A stretch of 20,813 nucleotides of DNA, taken from the NCBI GenBank assembly GCA_005223375.1, contig RXOD01004539.1:1-20813 (forward strand), written 5' to 3'. Below the pieces are notes generated by a model, which was given only the letters and a program-made list of their open reading frames with translations, searched no databases and was not told where the DNA came from. Below, piece by piece: positions 1 to 11,918 of the stretch (the first letter of the stretch is position 1; each line of letters starts with the position of its first letter). This DNA is from Amoebophrya sp. AT5.2 (Eukaryota > Sar > Dinophyceae > Syndiniales > Amoebophryaceae). Made by a program: the position numbers and the translations under genes.

Positions 1-1884
1 GTGGCGCCGCCGCCGCAAAGAATCCTGCCGAGTTTGTCGCCCGATGACGACGACGACTGCGCTAGTGGGAATCCTGTAGTCGGAGTGAGCGGAGCGGGCG
101 GTAGCGCGCCGTCTAGCCGACCGAGCGGGCTGACGGGGACGAAAGTGACGTCGGACCAGCAAGTTATCGAGCGGGAAGATGCGGCGGGCGCGGGCGCCGC
201 TGGGTACTACGACTACGGCGCCGAGCAGGGGGGTAGTCGAAGCTCCGCTGATGTTGTAGCTGGTGGCTCAGGACGAGTTGAGGACGACTATCCGGGCGGC
301 GTGGTCGACGACTCGCTCCCGGGAAGATCGAGATCCGGAGGTGCGTCGCGCTCGAGTGGTTCGCGAAATTCGTACGAACTTGCGATGCAGCGCAGCGGGA
401 ATGGTTTGGGGGAACCTGGCGATCCTGAGCGGCGCACCCCGAGCGCTTCGTCGTCAAGGGCCACGATGTGCGACCATCCGCGGAAGGTACGTAGAGACAG
501 AAGTTCGCACTATACTGAGCGCGTTGTTCTTGTTTGTGAAAGCGGTTCCTGTTCGTTGTGGACGGCCTTTTCAGCAGTGTCGATACAAATCAAATCAAAT
601 TTTTGAAAAATGCAGGAGTCTATCGCCGGCCACAACCTCGAACGGCTCGAGTACGACGATTTTCCGCACACTGCATTCACCGACCGGCCGCGCTCGCAAG
701 GGTCCAATTCGTATTCGAGGCGCATGTCCAAGCAGGACCTTGATCCGTACAACGAGGACCCTTCCTCGTCGCGGGTGATCCGCGTACAGTCGGCAAATCC
801 GCGAGGAGATCCTGGATTGCTTCGTTCGTCCGCAACGAGCACCGAGCTTCAGTTCTCGCAGAAGGGCGACGCGGAGAGCATGCTCGATTTCGAAATACGA
901 TCGCACTTGAACGCCGAGAACCGGCAAGAACCGATGAATCCGGCGCCCGATTCCGGCTGCGGCCCGGGCGACGGCAGTGACTCGAACTCGTCCTCGGCTT
1001 CGGCAGCGGGTGCGCCCGGAAGCTCCGTGGTTCCGCCGAGAAGCAGGCGCACGTCGGCGATCGTGGCCGCGCAGGCGGCTTCGCGGCGGTCGTCGCAAAA
1101 CGAAATGCCGCTGCTGTCGTCGAGCGGTCGGCCGCCGTCGCAACAAGGAGGAAACAGCTTCCGCGCGTCGATGGCGTCGTCGGTGCAAACCGCAGACCCG
1201 ATGATGCCGATGGGCGCACAAGCTTTCGATCCCCCCAGGCATCGATCGGCCAGCGGCGAAAGAACGTCGCGACCCGCGACGTCAGCCAGGAGCAACTCCC
1301 GAGCGGCACCAGACGCGGCTCCCACTTTTGAGTTCGATTTGAACAAAATGCAGCCCCCGCTCGGTAGTCAGGAGCCCGAGCCGCCGGACCGGAAATGTGT
1401 GCGCAAGGCCCTCCGCATCTTGTACGACAAGGGCGACGCAAATGGCGCCCTCGCGCACGTGTTCGCCGGCGGCGACGAAAAAACGCTCCGAACGCTGCTC
1501 CGCAGCATTTTGCGCATGGCGCACAACGTGTGTGGCGGGCTGGACGCGAAGCATTCCGCGTACCTCTTTCAGCTTCTCGGCGCGTTGATAGAGAAGGACT
1601 TCCGGAAGCTGGTGCGGCTCCAGGGCGCGTCGGTGACGAACGGGTTGCATTTTGCGGAGGACGCTGCGGCCGGGAAGGCTATGGAGAAAGCCGTAGAGGA
1701 GAACCTGTTCGCGGCGATCCACTGGATGAAGGCAGTGGTGGGCACCACGGGCGACGTCCTGGGGAACGTACAGAACTCGTACGTGCACAGAATACAGCAG
1801 GTCCTATTCCAGGCCTCCGAGTCCGCGCCGCGGATCGCGAAGCCGGCCGCGCAGCTGTACACACAGCTTGGTGGAAACCCGTAG
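1..1884 (+). CDS. Low-complexity protein with helical C-terminal domain (5' partial, two exons)
   Basis: Exons are <1-486 and 616-1884; the intron is 487-615 (starts GTACGT, ends TGCAG, phase 0). The frame is open at the left edge, so the true start lies upstream; the GTG at base 1 is not claimed as a start. The visible product is about 584 residues. Roughly the first 410 are disordered and rich in Ser, Gly, Arg, Asp and Pro. From about residue 415 to the end the sequence becomes regular and looks helical, with heptad-like Leu/Ala spacing (RKALRILYDKGDANGALAHV, then LRTLLRSILRMAHNV). This part weakly recalls the helical C-terminal domains of microtubule-associated HEAT proteins (SPIRAL2/TORTIFOLIA1 type) or the katanin p80 C-terminus, but I cannot identify it. 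The stop is TAG. Nothing here gives a function. The splice join is supported by an uninterrupted frame on both sides and a consensus acceptor. Confidence 0.75.
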
Positions 1885-2386
1885 CACCTACTTGAACTGA
1901 ATTCGTCAGCTTCTGGACCTCGAATTGCGGTCGCCTAGAAATTACGCGGACCCTTATGGACCAAGTTTTTTCCGGCGTCACTCGCGGCATCCCCTCCGCG
2001 TTCCACGAACGGAACGAGCGAAAGCGTTGTTCGTGCTGGATTCTCCTCAATGATTTGGATTGCTGCGACAGCGACTGCGACACCACACGGAGAGACTCAC
2101 TGGTCCACCATGAAGCGAGCGGATGTAGTGAACCACCGGAGAGACAACAAACCACGAGCGCTCAGCACAAGTGTCGCGATAACTAGCGCAGCGCGACGAG
2201 GACACCATTTTCTACTTAAAGAGTCGCACCTGCACCAGCGTCTGAGACAATCAAATTTATTCTGCAAGAACTGAATTATGTGAATTGCGATTCATTGTCA
2301 TCTACCTACAAGCGCCGCTGGAGCCGAGCCATCGAGGAGGGGCTTCTAGAGACGAAAATGAAGTATACGCCACGAACCGGTTCTTG
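1885..2386. other. Intergenic region between gene 1 and the aspartic protease
   Basis: About 500 nt with only short, unconvincing open frames and no preferred GTAC donor. It must hold the 3' end of gene 1 and the promoter or 5' UTR of the protease. I recognise no TATA box, poly(A) signal or repeat. Confidence 0.5.
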
Positions 2387-5050
2387 ATGCGTCGATTTTC
2401 CACGGAGACGAGGCTCGCAAAGGTCTCCGTTTCCGGTTTCGTCTGGGTGTACCTGCGCGCCGCTCTCTTGTGCGATCAGGGGTGCGGAATAAGTGCAGCC
2501 GCCTCGCTTTCTCGTGCCGGAGGATTTGCTGCACGGACAACCAAGGCACACAAAGAAAGCCAACAGCATGCTGCTGGCGTCGCCAGACGAAGATCCGTGC
2601 CGATAGGGGGCGGAAACAGAGCGAAGGCGCACAAGATCAAGAACTTCTTGGCGCTCGCCGCGCGGAGCCGAGGCCGAGCAGGGCGCAGCAAGCGAGGTCT
2701 GGAGGCCCAACCCGCCGCTTCTGCAGCGGTCCAACTACCTGTTCCCCTCCCAACTCCAACCACCCAAGTACTAAATGTTGGCAGCACTCCGTCCACCAGT
2801 TCTTACCTTCCGAACGCCCCGGTCGCCTTACCCGCCCTGCAGCAAGCGCAGGCACCGACGACGCAGCTCAGCTACAGCGCCGCAGCGAGCCATCGGAGCG
2901 CGAGCCAAACCCAAACGGAAACGCTCACGCCGGCTTTCGAGCAGAGTGCGGAGAATTTCGACGACGTGTACTACACGGTGCCGATTTTTGTGGGAGGGCA
3001 GGAGCTGGAATGCGTCCCAGACACGGGGAGCTTTTCCATCCTGGTGATCTCGACACAGTGCACCGACTGCGGCTCGGTGGTGAGCGTGCTCGACCACGCG
3101 TTCGACCCGGCGGCAGCCGAGCCAGCGCTGGAGGAGCTCGATGAGTACGCCGAAATCACGTTCGGCTCGGGCGCGGTGCACGTGGAGGGGGGGCAGACCA
3201 CGGTGAAAGTCGGGACGGTGTCCGTGGAGCGACAGAAAATGTGGGAAATCAAGCAAATGGACTACGGAATGCAAAACATCTGGGAACAAGGAGCCAGATT
3301 CGAAGGGATCCTCGGTATCTGGGAACAGCAGGACCGATGGATTGGCGATTCGATGAAGCTGTAGCACCGATTAGATTTTTGAAAGAACGCAAATTAGTAT
3401 GAGAAAGTATGGCTATGGCTATCATAGACAAGAAAAAGGTATGGGCATGGCGGATTGGGTGCCGGATAGCAAGGACGAGTCGACGTTTCTGAAAAACGCG
3501 CACGTGTCGAAATTCGGCATGTGCCTCGGCGACGCGTCCGACCAGTCGTCGAAGATCTACTGGGGCGAATACCCGGCAGGAATCACCTATTTGACGGTAC
3601 CCAAATTCACGCAATATATAAAATTGCACCAATTCATGCGTCTGCATATGATGGACGGCCACGGCGGCTAAAAAACTACTCGGCAGTGAGTTTAGAGACT
3701 CAGAAGTCACCAGTACGGCCTTTGATCTTTTCAGTGAAATGTCCCCCATTTTTCGCCCGTGCGCTTTAGTTTTTGCCCTCGGCAACAAAAATCAAAAAAG
3801 AAAACAGACGCCTGTCGTCGGCAAGAAGCACTGGGCCATCCAAGTGACGTCGTTCGGCGTTGGCAACACCGTGAAGCCGTGCGATCCCTGTGCTGCGGTC
3901 GTGGACAGCGGCACTAGTTCACTCGGAGCGCCGAGCGGCCTCCTCCCGGAATTGCAATCACTCATCGTCGACTCGCATGGCTCCGCGCTCGCCGCCGACT
4001 GCTCCAACGTCGACTCGCTGCCTGACATCAACATCGGTACTTATTCAACTTGATCGCCTAGTTGTGTGTATCTTATCTGCCCGTGAAACTGAAAGAAAGA
4101 AGATGAGCAAGAGGAAGTCACCCGCATTCGTTGGGGCGGCGCAAGCATGCAATTATAGCCTCCAACGAACGGCTACGGCGCCACGTTGAAGACAAGCTTG
4201 CTTGACATTTCGATCTTCGTCACTCAGGCCTGAAGGGCGAATCGGGCGAGGATTTCACGGTGACGATTCCGGCTTCCTGGTACGTGAAGAATGACGGCGA
4301 CTGTCGGCTTTCTCTGATGACGACCCCGCTGCCCACGTCGCGGGACTTCGGCCCCGTGTGGCTGTTGGGCCAGCCTTTCATCCGAGAGTATTTAGTGATG
4401 TACGACCGCACACCCGGGAGCCCAACCATGAGCTTCGCCCGCCGGCAAGGCCAGCCGGGGAACATGACTCCGTGTCCCTCGCTCGCCGGCAACCCCTCGC
4501 CGATGGAGTTCGAAGCGGCGCAAGTCGACCACGAAAATGTACTCGTTTTCTTTCAGAAGTTACGCACTGGTAGCGCACCAAGGGAATTTTTTTCCGTCAC
4601 TTCTAAGGCAGTGATCTCGTTCGAGCTGGACCTGGAGCTGCTTCGAAAATCAATGGCGCCGGCGATGCTGCGTTGTCCCTATCTCGGAAAAACACTAGAA
4701 ACACTACAATCTATCTACAGGAGACGTTGATCACGTCCGACAGCCCTATGCAGGGTGAGGATATCTTGATTCACAACAAGCGCACGGCCGTCCAAGAGCA
4801 AGCGCGGACGAATCGCGCTGCGACCATCATTTTTCCCCAGAAAAAATTCGAGAACGAGGAAGCCGCAGACCAGCAGAAACGGGGGGCGGAACCAGGGCCC
4901 CCACAAACCACGACGCAACTACAAGATGCTGCGCTGCTCGAGCAAAAGAAGAAGGGAGAGATGCGCGTGTCAGTCGCGACAAAGAGCACGCTAGGAATCG
5001 GGGAAGTGCCGTTCTGGACGTTGCGAAACTTTGCCGACGGGGTGTACTAA
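2387..5050 (+). CDS. Pepsin-family (A1) aspartic protease, five exons
   Basis: Exons are 2387-3314, 3439-3596, 3808-4036, 4228-4538 and 4721-5050, giving 651 residues. The start is the first ATG of the open frame and is followed by a moderately hydrophobic stretch (VSVSGFVWVYLRAALLC) that could be a signal peptide or anchor. Residues up to about 190 form a Ser/Ala/Pro-rich pro-region. The first catalytic motif is DTGS with Asp212; the second is DSGTS with Asp395. Their 183-residue spacing equals that of pepsin (32/215). The flap region reads ITFGSG, with Phe259 where pepsins have Tyr75. Other family marks are FEGILG, FGMCLGD, HWAIQVTSFGV, CSNVDSLPDI and WLLGQPFIREYLVMYDR. All four introns fall inside conserved segments, and every join restores pepsin-like sequence, for example GILG across intron 1 and DINIG across intron 3. 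A charged Gln/Lys-rich extension of about 130 residues follows the catalytic domain. The product should act in the secretory pathway, lysosome or vacuole, or outside the cell. The exact start and the last exon are less certain than the core. Confidence 0.9.
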
Positions 5051-5933
5051 CGCGAAATTTCTGCGACGAGCAGAGGGACAGGACCGCAGCCAGGAGCTGA
5101 AAAGAAGCAGAAGGGATTTACGTCTACAAATGGATTCAGGCGCACTCGTACAATTGATGTTTCGACAAGCCAGCACCGGATCGAGGACCGGTCTTTTTTC
5201 GATTGCACTACATACACTCATAAAATAAATTCGTGAAAGATGGGGATCACCAACGAACAACCGCACGTGAGTAAGCCAAGTAATTCACTCATGGCAGATT
5301 CGACGAGCGACGTTCGTTGGTTTATTTTGACCGTCCTGTCGTGATGGACATGGAACGCTAAATATGTCGGAAATTGTGTCCTCCCTTTCACAGACGAACG
5401 ACGAATTTTATGAAGCTCACCAAGTGGATAATGGAGTAAGCTCGAACGCGAACTACACAGAAAAAGCAAAAGCGCGTCATCTTGGGGATCAGCCTCGATG
5501 CTACCACTCGCGTGTTTGTCTTTGTGTTACTCAACTTAACATAAAATAAGCGCGTTTCAGACGGTTGGCGTTGGCATCGGACGAAAAAGCACTACCATTC
5601 CCCTGATTGCGCGTTTTCAAGGCGATCTAAGACGACCACTTGCCTCAGAGTTTTGGTTTTCTACACGCGTAGCCGCGCGTCCACGTCCTGGTCCCCGTTG
5701 TTCAAATTGACGCGAAGTCGGTGTGCAAAAAAAAAAAACTATACTCATTGGATGGCGAACCGAAATTCAAGCAGCAGAAGGTTGCAAAGACGTGACATAG
5801 CTGGCGAATCAGTACCTACTTGCTTTTGCTTCTAGTTGCGGTTGCAGCAGCGCGAGCACCCTAGCTCTACCGACACTAAACGCGCACTTTCTCCATAGAT
5901 TTCATTGGTGTAGCTGTGCGTAGTGGTAGTCGA
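5051..5933. other. Intergenic region upstream of phosphoglucomutase
   Basis: About 880 nt without a credible gene. It has a run of 12 A (5727-5738) and several short open frames with no family features. Near its right end, 5812-5898 has the look of an intron: it starts GTACCT and ends with a pyrimidine-rich stretch and CATAG. It could be a 5' UTR intron of the next gene. Confidence 0.45.
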
Positions 5934-8681
<2,748 letters not shown>

Positions 8682-9456
8682 ACGTAAGCGACAACATGAA
8701 CGTGGAGGAAACGAGCGACATGCTCGTGAGCATTTTCGGCACGCAATTGCATGTGCATCACACGACACCCCCATGAATGTTTGGTCACGATGCATCTTCA
8801 TGTCACGATCTTCGACTTAGTAAGGATTCCTACGACTACGAGGACGAGCATGGACAAACAAGAAACGACAGGTAGATCGATATGGAGATGGTTGAAAGGA
8901 GCATTTCGCAATCTTCCGGGTTCGACTCGGAGAGCGGAAATTCGCGCTTCTCGCGAGCAGACCGCTGCGCTACTTCATTCATGATTTTCAACGTGGAAGA
9001 TTCTGCGCACCACATGAACATGTCTCTTTCACACGGCGACGTAGCAAAATTTTTGAAACACTCTAACGGTCGCAGAGAGCACGCATGCCATAGCATTTAA
9101 AACAAATAAGTAATCGGACGGTCCGAGTCCGACTGCCACGTCGTACCGAGCCTGAAGGTCACAGCCGGGTTGCTCTTCCTCGTGAGGCAGTGTTCAGGTT
9201 CACCGTGCAACTCCAAAGCAATGCCAAAGCGGGTCGCTTTGCATTCGATCATTGCAAGGAGCTATTGTAGTTCTGCTGTTGTAGTTCGGATACAAAACGT
9301 GCAACAATCAAGCGTGTGCTTCCATTTGTTGTAATGTAGCGAACTGGAGGCATCAAGAGGCCGATTGCTTCTGCCTGACACAAGCGTGTACTTTTGGTGA
9401 AGCAGCAACACCTATCGCAGATCCATCGTCGACCAACGGTAACCAACGGGAACGGC
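8682..9456. other. Intergenic region between phosphoglucomutase and the membrane-protein gene
   Basis: About 775 nt. Two overlapping small frames start with ATG at 8850 (44 codons) and 8882 (72 codons), but neither has recognisable motifs or splice partners and they exclude each other. A GTACTT at 9387 could be a donor in the 5' UTR of the next gene. The minus-strand open frame that crosses into the next gene looks like a shadow. Confidence 0.4.
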
Positions 9457-11246
9457 ATGAGGAAGCTTCCCATGATAATGGCCCCCAAGTCGTGCGTGAA
9501 GAAGATCGCCAGCAAGAACAGCACCTCCAACATGGTGCGCCGGCTCATGCTTCTTGCGAGCACCGCGACGTCACTTCTTGCGGGCGCTTTTCCGGCGGCG
9601 TTCCCGCACGAGCGCCTCCCCACGGACGGCGTGTTCCAGCTGAAGTCGTGCGCGGGCGTGCCGAAGGCGGTGGACGCGAAGGGAGCGCTTGCTTTCATGT
9701 TCCTCGACGCAGACAGTTCGTTTTCGCAGCGCCAGTACACACACTTCGCACACCTGGCGAAAATATTCCCGCAGATACACTTCGTCGCCGTGCTCTCGTT
9801 CGGGCTAGGGTGGGACCCGACCGCATGCGATAAGGTTGCTTGCACAGTCGTTCGTCCACCTTCACCACCACGAGCCACACCATAGGCCCCTTTATGATCC
9901 GAACAAGAGCAGAAGGGTCACCACTCAAACTAACAGCGTCAACCTACAACTTGTGTACTGGTAGACAACCACCAAACAAACTAACTACCAGATCGAGCAG
10001 CCAGAAGGTTCGCCCGCTTCCTTGCTGCTGGACCACCGGCAGTTTTACGGAAACCAGTACGCGTTCGAGTTTTTCTCCGTGTCTCCGAACGAGCTGGTTC
10101 TCTACAACGAAAAGAGACGGTTCCGTTTCCTGCCCAAGACGCAGTCAGACATGAGCCGCCCCATTGGCCACACGTGGGTATTTCAGCGTCTGTCTGTGGA
10201 TCCATAGCTCCAGAACCATGCTTATGCGAGAGCGACCTACAGAGGAACAGGACTTGAGTCAATTACTTAGAGTCCCCCTCCTGCTCCTCGCAAGATGAAC
10301 TACTTGTGCTACCCAGGTCCACACTGCGCTCGCGGAGATGCAGCGTGTGATAGACGACAACAGTCTAGAGAAATCGTTCATGCAGCCAACCTTCGTCGAA
10401 TACCCGCAATTCATGGTAGAAGACGGGGAAATCGGTCGCATCAACGCGGCCTCCAGCAAAACGAGGTGCGAAGAAAAGTGCGTGCAGATCGGATGTACTC
10501 ACCTTTCTCTTCGTCCTTGTTTCTTGTCGTTGCTTTCTTTTCGTCAACGAGCCTTCGATCTACTACAAACATTCATATCTTAACGTTCACTTCAGCTCCA
10601 CCACCACTACCTCGCTTATATTAAGAAAGTAGAAAGTGAAAGTAGAAGTACAAGTTTATTCGGAAGTACAAACATCATCGCAGGTACCGCATTCGTGATG
10701 TATGGACAGCACCACTGCACGTTCTTTGCGGGCGAGAGCGCGGCCGTGCAAGACATGAGGATACGGTACAGCAACGCGAACCTCTTCGTCCGACGACCCG
10801 TTGACGACGTGAACAGGAGTACGAAGATACTACAGGGTACTACTTAAGCACTTCTTCGCGACTTTGGTACAATGGAGACTATGAACATAAAAAAATCAAT
10901 GCTCCGCTAGGCCGACGGGAGCGCGTCATTTACGATTGTTTGCGAAAGAAACACTTCAGGTCTTCATTTTGATCCTCTCTAAAACAGCATGGGTGCAGCA
11001 CTTTCCTTATCCCTCATTAAAAATCGATGCACTTACACAGGTTTTCTGTGGGCGGCAATCATAATATTTGGGGCCAGTATGCTGTTCTTCGTGTGCCAAA
11101 AGATGGGCAACAAGAAAGTGCAAGCCAACGTGCTCGACACCCTGGAGGCGAACACTGGACTGTCCTCACTCATTCGCGCGGCCGAACAGGAGGGCGAGGA
11201 GGAAACCTTCACCAACGTCGAGAAGACGGAAGACCCGGCAGAGTGA
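9457..11246 (+). CDS. Predicted type I membrane protein with thioredoxin-like and PAN/apple-like segments, five exons
   Basis: Exons are 9457-9834, 9992-10177, 10317-10494, 10684-10836 and 11041-11246, giving 366 residues. A second acceptor at 10000 would shorten exon 2 by three codons. A signal peptide is likely: starting at the internal ATG at 9532 gives MVRRLMLLASTATSLLAGAF, which may be the true start. Residues 78-108 (ALAFMFLDADSSFSQRQYTH, then FAHLAKIFPQIHFVAV) have the hydrophobic-strand, active-site and helix pattern of a thioredoxin fold, but SSFS (87-90) stands where CxxC should be. Residues 239-259 hold four cysteines (Cx3Cx4Cx10C, with EEKC and HHCTFF), resembling a PAN/apple core; intron 3 splits one of the Cys codons. 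One membrane helix, about 300-317, is followed by a 48-residue acidic tail. The topology is therefore lumenal or extracellular domain, one helix and a cytosolic tail. I do not recognise a named family. Introns 2-4 are well supported; the GTTGCT donor of intron 1 is atypical. Confidence 0.72.
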
Positions 11247-11918
11247 GAGCGCAGTGAGAAAAATCCGATGAAGGAAGAAGTTGAAGCACCGATCAACATC
11301 GGGGAGCCCGTCTGCGCGCGGAGAACCGGGGGCCGAAGGGACGCGACAGTAACGCCACTGCGGAGGCGTTGATTTTCGTTGACGTGGGTGAGAAAGCTGA
11401 TGCGTAGGAGCTATGCACAACTGCACGGGGCCATGTCTACCTCAACTAGATTTGTGCGCGTTATCTATGTTACGAATTATCCAGCGCGGGGCCCCCGCAG
11501 CGGGTTATGACTCGCGATGCATGCAGCTCGAGCGCCGGACGGGGATCACTGTGAAAGACGCACTTTGAATGCGCATTGCGACCGAAAGTAGGAGGAACCA
11601 GACGGCGATGTAATCAATCTTCAATGCGTGTTGGGCTCAATGTTGATCGTCTTCTGGCATGAGTTCGATACCTGAGAAGTGTTCACACTCATAGCTGCAT
11701 CGCACATTCGTTTTACCTGCTCCTGCACCTACTCCACCACCTGGGTTGAGCGCACTGGAGAGATGCGGGGGCTGAGAAGTGTTTATTGGTTGCTGCTAAA
11801 AAACTTGACGAAAAAAAAAAAAAATTAAAACACATATGAATCCGAGAAGCGGGCGCCGTATCAGTGGCTGCGCAGGTCAAGAGCATGTGCAGGTCTTCGC
11901 TTCCGGCCTAGCATCAAG
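11247..11918. other. Intergenic region upstream of the SH3-like-module gene
   Basis: About 670 nt with no convincing gene and no GTAC donor. It contains a run of 14 A at 11811-11824, close to the start of the next gene. I see no promoter element that I can name. Confidence 0.45.

Noticed and set aside
8850..9100. Two overlapping small ATG frames after phosphoglucomutase
   Set aside because: They exclude each other, have no recognisable features and no preferred splice sites.
9249..9878. A 209-codon minus-strand frame
   Set aside because: It overlaps the signal peptide and thioredoxin-like exon of gene 4, which is supported by four introns.
11811..11824. Run of 14 A as a sign of a retroposed gene
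   Set aside because: It lies upstream of a gene that has introns and is not at the end of any coding region; a simple homopolymer is enough.
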